Assembly: GCA_040882465.1 (NCBI GenBank)
Contig: JBBEBG010000016.1
Location: 1 to 64,000 of the forward strand
Direction of reading: 5' to 3'
DNA: 64,000 bases
Source: Gemmatimonadota bacterium
GTDB lineage: Bacteria > Gemmatimonadota > Gemmatimonadetes > Longimicrobiales > Gaopeijiaceae
Shown here: piece after piece, positions 36,312 to 45,292 of the stretch
Layout: each line of letters begins with the position of its first letter
Position numbering within the stretch: the stretch's first letter is position 1
Position numbers and translations under genes: made by a program
The notes under the pieces: generated by a model
What the model was told of the DNA's origin: nothing
What the model saw: only the letters and a program-made list of their open reading frames with translations
The model's database searches: none

Positions 36312-37663
36312 CCGTCGAGCACCTCCACGGACCCGAGCTCCAACGCCTCCACCTCCGGGAGAATCCGTTCGGCGTCCCCCACCACCACGACACCGGCGCG
36401 CTCCGGGTGAAGGTGAGCGCGCACCGCCGCCCGAGCGGACTCGAGCGTGACCGCCCGAATCCTCTCCCGGAAGAGATGATGGTAGTCGTCCGGAAGGCGA
36501 AAGAGGACGAGCTCGGCGAGCCGCCCCGCGAGCTGGGCCGTGGTTTCCATGCGCAGGGGGAACACTCCCGCGAGGTAGTCTCGCGCGCGATCGAGCTCAT
36601 CCGCGGTCGGCCCCTCGTCGGCGAAGCGGCGGACGACCGCCATCGCCTCCGCGAGCGCCGGCGCCGTCACCTCGGTCTGGACCGCCGTTCCGATCGTAAA
36701 CGCTCCCCCCGAGCGTCGGAAGGAGAAGTGGGAATGGACCCCATATGTGAAGCCGTGTCGTTCGCGCAGGCTCAAGTTCAACCGGCTGGTGAAGGCGCCA
36801 CCGAGGACGAGGTTTGCCACGCGAAGCGGAATTTCGTCCGACACGCCTCGCTGGGGACCCACGTGCCCGATACGGATCTCGGACTGGACCGCTCCGGGCC
36901 TCCGGACGATAACCACCCGGCGCTCGACGGACCCCGGGGGCAAAGGGGAGGAGGGACCCGCGTCGGTCGGAGCGGTCCATTCGCCGAGGTGCCGCCGGGC
37001 GATCTCCGTCACGTGATCCGGGAGGAGGTCGCCGACCACGACGAGGCCGCCCCCCGCCGGAGAATACCGCGAGGTCGCGAAGGCGCGCACCGCCTCCGGC
37101 CCAAGCGCCCCGATGGACGCTTCCGTCCCCGCGAGCGGGCGGTGATACGGATGCCGGACGTCGAAAGCCGTCCGGTCCATCGCGTCGTCGGCCAGGTCTC
37201 CTGGATCCATCCGCCGCTGTGCGATCGCGGCGAGCCTCTGGTTGCGCACACGCTCGACCTCGTCGGATGGGAAGCTGGGACCCTGCACCATCTCCGACAG
37301 GAGGGCGAACATCTCGTCGAACCGCTCGGCGAGACAGGTGAACCCGATGGTCGTCCCGTCCCACCCGGTCGCGACGCGGAAGGCGGAACCCAGCCCCTCG
37401 AGTGCTTCGGCGAGCTCGGTCCCCGTGCGCCGGGCCGTTCCGCCCTGGAGCGTCTCTCCCGCGAGGACTGCGAGCCCGGCCCGCTCCTCTGCGAGCCCCA
37501 TCTCTCCGGCGTCGAGCACCAGGGTAGCGCTGGCCAGGGGGACGCTCGCGCGTCGCATCGAGCGGAGCTGGAGCCCATTGGCGAGGGCGTCTGCAACAAC
37601 CGGCGGGAGGTGGAAGGGACGGATGGCGGCGGACTCGGGCGGCTCCGATCTGGATCGGCTCAC
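36308..37663 (-). CDS. M16 family peptidase-like subunit lacking the zinc motif
   Basis: A 451-residue member of the M16 (pitrilysin/processing peptidase) family. Where the active partner has HxxEH, this protein has ETLQGG, so the zinc site is lost. The C-terminal Arg/Tyr motif used in substrate binding is kept (SLRERHGFTYGVHSHF). This is the alpha/beta arrangement known for mitochondrial processing peptidase and bacterial M16B pairs, in which one subunit supplies zinc and the other the R/Y pair. The start is GTG at 37663 in a GTGA overlap with the upstream catalytic subunit. There is no obvious signal peptide. Confidence 0.9.
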   Translation of the reverse strand: MSRSRSEPPESAAIRPFHLPPVVADALANGLQLRSMRRASVPLASATLVLDAGEMGLAEERAGLAVLAGETLQGGTARRTGTELAEALEGLGSAFRVATGWDGTTIGFTCLAERFDEMFALLSEMVQGPSFPSDEVERVRNQRLAAIAQRRMDPGDLADDAMDRTAFDVRHPYHRPLAGTEASIGALGPEAVRAFATSRYSPAGGGLVVVGDLLPDHVTEIARRHLGEWTAPTDAGPSSPLPPGSVERRVVIVRRPGAVQSEIRIGHVGPQRGVSDEIPLRVANLVLGGAFTSRLNLSLRERHGFTYGVHSHFSFRRSGGAFTIGTAVQTEVTAPALAEAMAVVRRFADEGPTADELDRARDYLAGVFPLRMETTAQLAGRLAELVLFRLPDDYHHLFRERIRAVTLESARAAVRAHLHPERAGVVVVGDAERILPEVEALELGSVEVLDG

Positions 37664-38931
37664 ACCGCCCCCCGGGGGACATAGGTGAGAACGGCCCGGT
37701 TGTCGGGCCCGAGCGTGTCCCGGGCGAAATCCCTTATGCCCTCGGCCGTCACGGCACGAACCCGTTCCACCTCCGAGTTCAGGCGCGCCGCATCCCCGAA
37801 AACCGTCTGATTCATCGAGAGGAGGTCGGCCCGCGAGGCGAGCTCTTCGACTTCCCGGACGAGACCGGTCTCCGCCAGCGCGACGGCCCGGTCCACTTCG
37901 GGCGGCGCCACGTCCGCCAGCGCGTCCACCTCGCCGAAGAGCGCTTCCTCTAGGACTTCGGGATCGGCCCCGGCATATCCGGTGAGCCGGCACACCATCA
38001 TGGTCCGGCCGGTCGCGAGCGGGTAAGCGAAAGCGGCCACATCCTTCGCGACGCGCCTCTCCCGCACCAGCCGGCGGTACAGTCGCGATGCGCGTCCCGC
38101 CCCGAGCACGGCGCTCGCGACCTCGGCGGCATAAAACTCCTCGTCGGTGACTGGAGGGATCCGGAATGCCAGGTGGACCCTCGGCAGGGGAACGTCCGCC
38201 TCGACGCGCTCCACGGACGTCCCCCCGATCGCGGGCTCGATCTCCGTCCGTCCCGGGATCGGGGGGAGATCCAATCCCCGCGGAATCTCGCCGAAGTAAC
38301 GCGACACCAACTCCATGGCGCCCGCCGGGTCGAAATCCCCGGCGAGGGTCAGAACGGCGTTGTTCGGACGGTAGAAGGTGTTGAAAAAAGCGGTGACGTC
38401 CTCGAGATCCGCGCGCCCCAGATCCTCCATGGAGCCGATCACGGAGTGGTGGTAGGGGTGATCCGGCGGAAATACGGTCGCAAGCATCCGTTCGTCCCAG
38501 TCCCCGTACGGCTGGTTGTCGTACCGTTGGCGCCGCTCGTTGCGGACCACGTCCCGCTGGTTGTCCAACTTCTCCTGATCCATGGCGGGAAGGAACCAAC
38601 CCATGCGATCCGACTCGAGCCACAACACGAGCTCCAGTTGGTGCGAGGGGACCGTCTCGAAGTAGTTCGTCCGGTCGAACCAGGTGGAGGCATTCAGGGA
38701 GCCCCCTGCGCGCTCCACGAGCTCGAAGTGGCGGCCCTTTTCGACGTGGGCCGACCCCTGGAACATGAGATGCTCGAAGAGGTGCGCGAATCCGGTCCGC
38801 CCCTCGCGCTCGTTCCGCGAGCCGACCCCATACCAGAGGTTGACCGCGACGACGGGAACGGAGGGGTCAGGCGCGAGGATGACGGTGAGGCCATTGTCCA
38901 GGGCGTGCCGGCGGATGTCGAAGGAAAACAA
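37660..38931 (-). CDS. M16 family zinc metallopeptidase, catalytic subunit
   Basis: A 423-residue M16B peptidase. The inverted zinc motif HLFEHLMFQG is intact, and the third ligand Glu lies about 75 residues later in VRNERRQR. The N-terminal pattern starts LDNGLTVILAPDPS, with VNLWYGVGSRNE before the zinc motif. Together with the coupled downstream zinc-less subunit it should form a heterodimer that degrades peptides. No signal peptide is visible, so it may act in the cytoplasm or be exported another way. Confidence 0.93.
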   Translation of the reverse strand: MFSFDIRRHALDNGLTVILAPDPSVPVVAVNLWYGVGSRNEREGRTGFAHLFEHLMFQGSAHVEKGRHFELVERAGGSLNASTWFDRTNYFETVPSHQLELVLWLESDRMGWFLPAMDQEKLDNQRDVVRNERRQRYDNQPYGDWDERMLATVFPPDHPYHHSVIGSMEDLGRADLEDVTAFFNTFYRPNNAVLTLAGDFDPAGAMELVSRYFGEIPRGLDLPPIPGRTEIEPAIGGTSVERVEADVPLPRVHLAFRIPPVTDEEFYAAEVASAVLGAGRASRLYRRLVRERRVAKDVAAFAYPLATGRTMMVCRLTGYAGADPEVLEEALFGEVDALADVAPPEVDRAVALAETGLVREVEELASRADLLSMNQTVFGDAARLNSEVERVRAVTAEGIRDFARDTLGPDNRAVLTYVPRGAV

Positions 38932-38967
38932 AGTCGCGCGTCTCCCGGGAGAAATTCCGGCCGTCGG

Positions 38968-39831
38968 TCAGGGTCTCTGGAGGAGACGTTCGCGGAAGGA
39001 CGACGGCCCCAGAGACTCGGCGAGGCAGGCCAGCGCGGCCTCCGGGCCGTCCTCGATCCGTTCGTCCACTTCGGCCAGGCGGTCCTCGTCCCCCGGCTCC
39101 GTGCCCACGCGCGCGCGCTCGAGCATCTCCATCGCTCGCTCCTCCCACCCCGCCGCCGCGAGCGCGAGCGCCGCGAGAAGCTGGGCCTCGAGATCTTCCG
39201 GACGGAGTCTCGCCCCCTCGTCGAGCGGTCCAAGAGCCTCCTCCAGGTCACCCAGCTCCACGCGGGCGAGCCCGAGCAAGAGAAGAGGCCAACCATCTTC
39301 CGGATCGAGCTCAATTGCGCGGCCGAACGCGTTCGCCGCCAACTCCATCTCACCCGCGAGCGCGCGCGCGACGCCGATCTCCAAGTAGATCACGGGGTCG
39401 TCCGGCTCGAGCCGCGCCGCCGCTTCGAGCTCTTCCAGCGCGTCGGAGACCATCCCCTCGCGTGCGAGGAAGGCACCGTACATCCAGCGCGCCTGTGCGA
39501 GCTCCGGCGCCAGGAGGGCGGCAGTGCGGAGGGCCAGGCCCGCCGCGGGATCGTCCGTAGCGGCGAGGGCGTTCCCCGTGGTGGCCAGGAGGACCGGATC
39601 CTGCGGGCTTGTGTCGAGAACCATCCGAAAGTGCTCGGTCGCGGCCGCCTCCAAACCGAGCTCGCGCTCCGCGAGTCCGAGCCAGCAGAGGAGATAGGGA
39701 TCGCCGGGTTCGGACTCGAGCCCCTCCTCCAACACGCGAACGGCTTCCTCCCACTCCTCCCCCTGTACCGCGGCGAGGACCGTCCGGAGCAGCGCATCCA
39801 CCGCCGGCGAAGGACCCAATGCGTCCGTCAC
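38968..39831 (-). CDS. Tetratricopeptide-repeat protein
   Basis: A 287-residue acidic, Ala/Leu/Glu-rich protein made of about six or seven TPR units (for example DALEELEAAARLEPDDPVIYLEIG and AANAFGRAIELDPEDGWPLLLLG, each cut short here). There is no signal peptide or membrane segment. TPRs serve as protein-interaction scaffolds; the partner is unknown. The gene starts 4 bases after the phosphoglycerate mutase gene and precedes the M16 pair by 36 bases, so it may assist the peptidases. Confidence 0.85.
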   Translation of the reverse strand: MTDALGPSPAVDALLRTVLAAVQGEEWEEAVRVLEEGLESEPGDPYLLCWLGLAERELGLEAAATEHFRMVLDTSPQDPVLLATTGNALAATDDPAAGLALRTAALLAPELAQARWMYGAFLAREGMVSDALEELEAAARLEPDDPVIYLEIGVARALAGEMELAANAFGRAIELDPEDGWPLLLLGLARVELGDLEEALGPLDEGARLRPEDLEAQLLAALALAAAGWEERAMEMLERARVGTEPGDEDRLAEVDERIEDGPEAALACLAESLGPSSFRERLLQRP

Positions 39832-39835
39832 CGGC

Positions 39836-41044
39836 TCAGGCTCCGAACTTCGCCATCCGTCCCGCGTGCGCGAGGGCGAGGCTCATGAGGTGCCGCGCCT
39901 CGACGGTGCCGAGGTCTCCGCCTCGGCACGCCGACTCGGAAAAGGCGCGCCCGGTCGGGCGGGCCCAGGAGGAGGCAAGCAGGAAAGGGACCGGGTGCCA
40001 GGAATGTTTGCGCATCGCCGCCGGCGTGGAATGGTCTCCGGTGACGAGGACCACGTCCGCGCCCAGGGCCAGGAGGCGGGGGAAAACGGCGTCCACCCGC
40101 TCGATCGCCGCAGCCTTACCGGCAAAGTCGCCGTCCTCCCCTCGCGCGTCGGGCGCCTTGAAGTGGATGAAGTGGAAGGCGTGGGTCCCGAAGTGTTCCT
40201 CGAGAAGGGACACCGCCTCGTCGTCGTTTTTCGGCGCCCCGGGGATGTCCATCCCGACGAGGCGCGCGACCCCCCGGTACATCGGATAGGCCGCCACCGC
40301 CGTGCCCCCCATTCCGAAGCGCTCCTGGATCGAGGGAATGCCGTCGTGGAGCGCAAAGCCACGCGCGAGGACTCCGTTGATTCGAGACTCGCCTGCCAGC
40401 GCCGTGCGCGCCCCGGTCAGAAAGACCCGCAAGAGCTCGGCCGTGCGCGCGGACCCCGCGGCCAGGGCTACCGCATCGAGGGGCGGGACGCCGGTTTCCT
40501 GGGGATCCGTCTCCGCGATGTCGGCCGCCAGCCCCTCCCCCCTCAGGACGAGCACCGCTCGGTGTTCTTTTTCGTGGAGGACGAAAAACTCGACGTCGTC
40601 CGGAAGCCGCACCTCGCTCCGCATGATCTCTACGGCCCTACGCCCCTCGTCGTCGGAAGGACGCCCCGCCCGACGATCCACGACGCGTCCCTCGGAGTCG
40701 AATGTGGCGAGGTTCAGCCGGGCGGCGACATCGCCGCGCTTCAATTCAAAGCCGACGCCGAGCGCGCTCAGCGCGCCTCTCCCAATCAGGAACTCGGTCG
40801 GATCGTAGCCGAAGAGGGCGAGGTGGGCTGGACCGCTTCCGGGAGTGACGCCGGGAGCGACGGGAATGTGCATTCCCAGAGAACTCCGCGCCGCGAGCGC
40901 GTCGAGGTTCGGTGCCGCGGCCGTTTCGAGCTCGGTCTTCCCGCTCTCCGGATCGGGAAGTCCGCCCAGGCCGTCGAGAACGACGAGAAGGATCGTACCG
41001 CCGCCTGTCTCCACGAGAGCGTCTGGGATCCGGATGCGGCTCAT
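39836..41044 (-). CDS. apgM: 2,3-bisphosphoglycerate-independent phosphoglycerate mutase, archaeal type (ApgM)
   Basis: A 402-residue alkaline-phosphatase-superfamily enzyme interconverting 3- and 2-phosphoglycerate. The N-terminal metal motif VVLDGLGGLPDP is followed by TPGSGPAHLALFGYDP, which holds the phosphorylated serine. Later come HFIHFKAPDARGEDGD and VTGDHSTPAAMRKHSWHPVP, the metal-binding histidines. The length and order fit the ApgM branch rather than the longer GpmI branch. This could be the glycolytic mutase of the organism. Confidence 0.93.
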   Translation of the reverse strand: MSRIRIPDALVETGGGTILLVVLDGLGGLPDPESGKTELETAAAPNLDALAARSSLGMHIPVAPGVTPGSGPAHLALFGYDPTEFLIGRGALSALGVGFELKRGDVAARLNLATFDSEGRVVDRRAGRPSDDEGRRAVEIMRSEVRLPDDVEFFVLHEKEHRAVLVLRGEGLAADIAETDPQETGVPPLDAVALAAGSARTAELLRVFLTGARTALAGESRINGVLARGFALHDGIPSIQERFGMGGTAVAAYPMYRGVARLVGMDIPGAPKNDDEAVSLLEEHFGTHAFHFIHFKAPDARGEDGDFAGKAAAIERVDAVFPRLLALGADVVLVTGDHSTPAAMRKHSWHPVPFLLASSWARPTGRAFSESACRGGDLGTVEARHLMSLALAHAGRMAKFGA

Positions 41045-41192
41045 CGGTCGTTGGTCCGGGGGATGGGAAGGACGGTCGAATATACCGACCCGCGTAGGGA
41101 GCGTGAACCGTCAGGTCCCCGCCGCGAGATGGCGGGATCCAGGCGCCTCCGCGGGCCGCGAGTGTGGCCCCTTCCTGGAAGGGTTCAGGTGG

Positions 41193-42281
41193 TCACGCCC
41201 CCGCATCGGTTGAGAAGGTCGCCCTGAGCTTCTCGTCCAGCCCCGTCACCTCGTCCCTGTTCACGAGCTCGATGAAGGCGTCCACGATCAAGGGATCGAA
41301 GTGATTCCCCTTCCCTTCGAGGATGAGAGAGACGGCGTCGGAGAACGAGAGGGCTCCCTTGTAGGGCCGAGAGTGGGTGAGCGAATCGAAGACGTCCGCG
41401 ACCGCGACGACTCGTCCGACGAGCGGAATCTCGTCCCGCGAGCACCCCAACGAATACCCGGACCCGTCCCACTTTTCGTGGTGGGAGAGCGCGACCTCAC
41501 GTGCCATCCGGAGGAGGGGATAACGGCTCCCGGAGAGAATCCGGGAACCGATCTCCGTGTGACCCTTCATGAGCTCGAACTCCTCGCGGGAGAGCTTGGC
41601 CGGCTTCATCAAGATCGAGTCGGGAACCCCGATTTTTCCGACGTCGTGGAGGGTGGCCGCTCTGCGGAGGAGCTGCACCTCCTCCGGAGGAAGTCCCAAC
41701 TCGTGCGCGAGGAGCGCTGAGAGAAGCCCTACCCGCTCCGCGTGGCGCCCCGTGATGTCGTCCCGGTACTCGGCCGCGAGCGCCAGCCGGTGCAGGATCT
41801 CGACCTGCGCGTCGGCGAGCTCGCGCGTCCTTTCGCGCACCCGGTCTTCGAGCGTTTCGTTGTGCTCCTTCAGGGCGAGGTGAAGGGCCCGCGTCTCGAG
41901 GAGGTTTCGAATCCGGAGAAGGACCTCGGTCAGGTCGAAGGGCTTTGTGAGAAAGTCGCGCGCCCCCGTGAGAAGGGCTCGCTCACGCACGTCGGTGGCG
42001 AGGTCCCCCGTGAGGACGAGCACCGGGAAGTATTCACCCGCCGGGATTTCATTGGTCAGGAGCTCCAGGATCTGGAAGCCGTCGAGGTACGGCATTCGGA
42101 GGTCGAGGAGGAGGAGGTCCGGATCGAAGCTACGGAAAAGCGTCAATACCTCTCGGGGATCCGAGGTCGTGGCGACTTCCGTGTACCCCGCGCTCGCGAG
42201 CATCCGAGTGAGCACGCGGACGTTCATCGGCTCGTCGTCTACGATGAGGATCCGGTGCCTATTCAGGTCCGGTCCGGTCAT
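41193..42281 (-). CDS. Response regulator with HD-GYP domain
   Basis: A 362-residue two-component response regulator. The receiver domain (about 1-125) has the acidic pair in LIVDDEP, the phospho-acceptor Asp in LLLDLRMP and the Lys in LTKPFD. A coiled-coil linker (about 130-165) leads to an HD-GYP domain with H in GRHAERVG, HDVGKIGVPD, KGHTEIG, HHEKWDGSGY and DVFDSLTHSRPYK. The proline of GYP is replaced by serine (GYS), but the metal-binding histidines and HHE are intact, so c-di-GMP phosphodiesterase activity remains plausible. The ATG at 42281 is chosen because the receiver fold starts there. It is 16 bases after the exported hypothetical gene. Confidence 0.9.
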   Translation of the reverse strand: MTGPDLNRHRILIVDDEPMNVRVLTRMLASAGYTEVATTSDPREVLTLFRSFDPDLLLLDLRMPYLDGFQILELLTNEIPAGEYFPVLVLTGDLATDVRERALLTGARDFLTKPFDLTEVLLRIRNLLETRALHLALKEHNETLEDRVRERTRELADAQVEILHRLALAAEYRDDITGRHAERVGLLSALLAHELGLPPEEVQLLRRAATLHDVGKIGVPDSILMKPAKLSREEFELMKGHTEIGSRILSGSRYPLLRMAREVALSHHEKWDGSGYSLGCSRDEIPLVGRVVAVADVFDSLTHSRPYKGALSFSDAVSLILEGKGNHFDPLIVDAFIELVNRDEVTGLDEKLRATFSTDAGA

Positions 42282-42297
42282 CACATCCCTCCGCGCT

Positions 42298-42852
42298 TCA
42301 GCGCGGGACCGACACCCTGGAGAGCGCGCCGACGAAGGAGCCGGCGGCCGCCCGCGCCTCCAAGATCTGTCCGTGCGATACACCGGTCTCGGAGCTCAGG
42401 ACGAGGAGATTGGCCAACGCGATGAACTCGGCGTCGGTCAGGTTGATCGCGTCCCACTGGGAAGGGGGCGAGTCGCGGAAAAGGCCATGCACCCTTGCCA
42501 CCGAGGGGTCCACCTGCCCGTCCGGGATCGCCACGTGGAAGGAAGCCGCTCCCAGGTTGTAGCGGCGCGCGATCACGAGCCAGCTGTCGCCCGATCGTCG
42601 CTGGGCGAGGAGAGAAACCGGAGGGATCCCCGAAAACCGGGCCAGACGGAGCGCCACGGGCAGTTCGTCCGCTGGGACCCGTCCCTCGGTCAGGATCCGC
42701 ACTTCCGTCTGGGGAAGGCGAAAGTGCGTAGAAAGGACACGGATGTATGTGTCCAGAGAGGCTTGCCGGTCCGCCGGCATCTCTTGCGCCACGACCGGGA
42801 TGCCCGGGCCCGTGAGGGCCGATACCGCCAACACCATCAGAAGGCTTCGCAT
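42298..42852 (-). CDS. Exported protein of unknown function
   Basis: A 184-residue protein with a clean signal peptide (about 1-22, MRSLLMVLAVSALTG...VVAQE). I do not recognise the mature part. It is mixed helix and strand and contains RYNLGAASFHVAIPDG, a pattern a little like LysM-flanking segments, and ends in a helical NLLVLSSETGVSHGQILEARAA stretch. The gene sits directly before the HD-GYP response regulator, so it may sense something in the periplasm for that regulator's kinase, or simply be co-transcribed. The upstream reading to 42954 is rejected because the signal peptide begins at 42852. Confidence 0.72.
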   Translation of the reverse strand: MRSLLMVLAVSALTGPGIPVVAQEMPADRQASLDTYIRVLSTHFRLPQTEVRILTEGRVPADELPVALRLARFSGIPPVSLLAQRRSGDSWLVIARRYNLGAASFHVAIPDGQVDPSVARVHGLFRDSPPSQWDAINLTDAEFIALANLLVLSSETGVSHGQILEARAAAGSFVGALSRVSVPR

Positions 42853-42899
42853 ACCTTTCCCTTTCCCGGCATCACCCGGGCCGGATCCAGCTTCATCGC

Positions 42900-44072
42900 T
42901 CAGGACGAGGCATAGGCCGCGTTCTCCTCGATGTATCCCTCCGTAAGATCGCATCCCAGCCCGATCCCCGCCCCCTCCCCTACCCCGAGTGAGATGGCAA
43001 TCTCCACGGGGTCACTTTGGAGCAAGGATCGTACCTCGGTGTCGTCAAATGGGGCGCTTACACCATTGCGGATGACCTGAACGCCCTGGATGCTCGCCTG
43101 CGTCCGCTCCGGAAGAATCGTGCAATCGACACACTTGCCGACCGCCATAAGAATTCGGCCGACGTTCGGGTCCGCGCCGTAGGCCATGGTTTTGACGAGC
43201 GGAGAATCCACGACGGACTTCGCCACCCGCCTCGCTTCCGCGTCCGTAGCCGCCCCGTCCACCCTCACTCTGAGGAGCTTGGTTGCCCCCTCCCCGTCAC
43301 GCGCAACCAGTTCCGCCATGCGGAGGGAGATGTGGAAAAGCGCCCGAACGAACTCGCTTTCCGGCACCCCTCCCGCCACTCCGTTGGCCAGGAGTGCGAC
43401 CGTGTCGGATGTGCTCGTGTCCGTGTCCACCGAAAGGCAGTGAAAGGTGTCGTCCGCGGCGCTCATCAGAAGCGCGTGAAGATCCAGCCCGGAGAGGTCT
43501 GCATCCGTGAAGAGGAAAACGAGCATCGTCGCGAGGTTCGGGGAGATCATCCCCGCCCCCTTCCCTACCGCGGTCAGCGTCGCGTCGCCCACGGCCAGCG
43601 AAAGAACCTTGGGGGCGCTGTCCGTCGTCATGATCCCGCGGGCACCCGGGAACGGATCGTCGCCGAGCTCCCCCGACATCCCCGTCAGGCCACGCGCGAT
43701 CTTCTCGAGGGGAAGCCGCCGGCCAATCACTCCGGTGGAGCTCATCAGGACGAGTTTCTCGGGGATCCCGAGCTCTTCTGCGGCGAGGCGCCCCATTTCC
43801 CGCGCGTCGGCGATCCCGGCCGCACCAGTCGCGACGTTGCTCACCCGCGAGTTGACGACGACGGCCTGCAACCATCCGCCGCGCAACCTCTCCCGCCCGA
43901 CGACCACGGGGGCCCCCGGAAAATGATTTCGCGTGAAGAGGGCGGCGGCGCGCGCCGGGACTTCGGACACGAAGAGAGAGAGGTCGAGCTCCCCTGCCTT
44001 TTCCTTGATCCCGCAGTGGCGGCCCGCGCTGCGGAATCCGCGTGGGAGCCGGGGACGATCGTGAAAGGTCAT
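42900..44072 (-). CDS. argJ: Glutamate N-acetyltransferase / amino-acid acetyltransferase ArgJ
   Basis: It transfers acetyl from N-acetylornithine to glutamate in the cyclic arginine pathway; some members also use acetyl-CoA. The 390 residues contain the self-cleavage site at GMISPNLATMLVFLFTDA, where the Thr of the ATML segment becomes the N-terminal nucleophile of the beta chain. The earlier motifs LPRGFRSAGRHCGIK and MSSTGVIGRRLP and the later DTDTSTSDTV and YGADPNVGRI are all present. No other arg gene is nearby. Confidence 0.95.
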   Translation of the reverse strand: MTFHDRPRLPRGFRSAGRHCGIKEKAGELDLSLFVSEVPARAAALFTRNHFPGAPVVVGRERLRGGWLQAVVVNSRVSNVATGAAGIADAREMGRLAAEELGIPEKLVLMSSTGVIGRRLPLEKIARGLTGMSGELGDDPFPGARGIMTTDSAPKVLSLAVGDATLTAVGKGAGMISPNLATMLVFLFTDADLSGLDLHALLMSAADDTFHCLSVDTDTSTSDTVALLANGVAGGVPESEFVRALFHISLRMAELVARDGEGATKLLRVRVDGAATDAEARRVAKSVVDSPLVKTMAYGADPNVGRILMAVGKCVDCTILPERTQASIQGVQVIRNGVSAPFDDTEVRSLLQSDPVEIAISLGVGEGAGIGLGCDLTEGYIEENAAYASS

Positions 44073-44108
44073 ACGGAGGCGGTGCGCGAGTGAGGGAGGC
44101 GGGCGGAA

Positions 44109-44142
44109 GAAAAAAGGCGCCGACCCACGGGGATCAGCGCCG
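44109..44142 (-). terminator. Rho-independent terminator after the 50-residue ORF
   Basis: On the minus strand GGCGCTGATCCC pairs with GGGTCGGCGCC around a small loop and is followed by TTTTTTC. The hairpin is strong and lies about 40 bases after the stop of the small ORF. A second, shorter hairpin (CGGGACC with GGTCCCG, around 44154-44170) lies just before it. Confidence 0.8.
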
Positions 44143-44180
44143 AAATCTGGCCTCGGGACCAGGGTCCCGGCAACGGGCCC

Positions 44181-44333
44181 TTACCGCGAGAGCCGCGGGG
44201 CCGGTGCGGGACGGAGGTCGCGCGCCATCTCGCTGAAGACGCGGGCGAGCGCGGCCTCCCCTCGAGCCTCGGCCTCGCGGGCCTGGCCGAGAAGCCGGCG
44301 GATGCGCTCTTCGACGGTGAACTCGACTCTCAA
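44181..44333 (-). CDS. Small 50-residue helical protein
   Basis: A short ORF with a TTG start at 44333 (AGGA about 6 bases before it) and a TAA stop. The product is MRVEFTVEERIRRLLGQ... then a strongly amphipathic helix (AREAEARGEAALARVFSEMARDL) and a Pro/Ala tail. The codon pattern is that of a real gene, and the terminator comes directly after it. An in-frame TAA closes the frame shortly upstream, so no longer reading exists in this frame. I do not recognise the family. It could be a small regulator or a subunit of something larger. Confidence 0.5.
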   Translation of the reverse strand: MRVEFTVEERIRRLLGQAREAEARGEAALARVFSEMARDLRPAPAPRLSR

Positions 44334-44455
44334 GGTTGTCCTCGCGCCGAGGTGGAACCGAACCCCTCTGCGCTTTCTTACGTGGGAGGGCGAGAAAAAG
44401 GTTCATGAACAAGGTTGCACTGGCTTAGGGAGGGACTCCAGTCTCCCCTCGCCGG

Positions 44456-45118
44456 TCATGGCTCCGGCCAGGGGACGCCCTGGTCCCGAACCGTGACCGG
44501 TCCTTCCCCCATATTCACGAATCGCTGGATGCGCTTTCCCTCGTAGGTCTCGGTGGTGTAGATGGTGCCCTGCGAGTCGGTCGCGATGCTGTGCACGCCG
44601 AAGAACTGCCCCGGCTGCCGGCCCCCCGCACCGAAGTTCGTCAGCTCCTCGAGTGTCTCACGGAGCACGACCCGCACTTTTTCGTTCACGCCGTCCACGA
44701 GATAGAGGTACCGCTGCGCGGGGTCCTGGGAGAAGGCGATGTCCCAGGTGGAGCCGGAGCGGAGCGATCGAGGGGCGAAAAAGGCTTCCTGGACGAAGGT
44801 GCCGTCTGCCTCGAACACCTGGATCCGATTGGCCTGCCGGTCGCAGACGTAAACGAGCCCGTCGCGCGCGCGGTCGGCGCAGTGGACCGGATTCCGGAAC
44901 TGCCGGGGTGGGTCCTGGTCGTCCACCCAGACGCCGATCGCCGAGCCGAGCCGCCAGTTGTTCGGAAGCGGCTTCGGCCAGAATGGGTCCACCGTGAAGC
45001 GGGGCGCCTGCGCGGCCTGCACGTTGGTCCGGCGCTGGAGCACACCCTGCCCGAGCCAGAGCGCACTCACGAGCAAGACCAGCGCGACCGCAAGCGCAAT
45101 CGGGCTCCTGGGACGCAT
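44456..45118 (-). CDS. Exported NHL/6-bladed beta-propeller-like protein
   Basis: A 220-residue protein with an N-terminal signal or anchor segment (about 5-27, [16 protein letters not shown]) and repeated propeller motifs: [35 protein letters not shown] and [19 protein letters not shown]. The short length gives only about four blades. The ATG at 45118 has GGAGGAGG just upstream. It is divergent from the PQQ-dependent dehydrogenase, with 174 bases between, so the two may share control. The function is unknown; a binding or scaffold role near the dehydrogenase is a guess. Confidence 0.82.
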   Translation of the reverse strand: MRPRSPIALAVALVLLVSALWLGQGVLQRRTNVQAAQAPRFTVDPFWPKPLPNNWRLGSAIGVWVDDQDPPRQFRNPVHCADRARDGLVYVCDRQANRIQVFEADGTFVQEAFFAPRSLRSGSTWDIAFSQDPAQRYLYLVDGVNEKVRVVLRETLEELTNFGAGGRQPGQFFGVHSIATDSQGTIYTTETYEGKRIQRFVNMGEGPVTVRDQGVPWPEP

Positions 45119-45292
45119 ATTCCTCCTCCGGGGAACGGAGCGTGCGACGAGGCCGAGATTTTCCAGCGCCCCGCGCCGGATATCCGACCCATTGCAGGAT
45201 ACGGCGTCCCTGTTTTCTCGATCAGCGCGGCTTCTTCGTCGCCCCCGGTACGCTTGCTCGGGCCGCGGCCGCACCCTAGCGTAGGGGAGCAT
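45119..45292. promoter_or_regulatory. Divergent promoter region of the propeller and PQQ-dehydrogenase genes
   Basis: The 174 bases separate two start codons that point away from each other, so both promoters must lie here. Each gene has a purine-rich ribosome site next to its ATG. I cannot place -35 and -10 elements with confidence. Confidence 0.45.

Noticed and set aside
44591-45292. N-terminal extension of the PQQ dehydrogenase
   Set aside because: It overlaps the divergent propeller gene and would bury the signal peptide.
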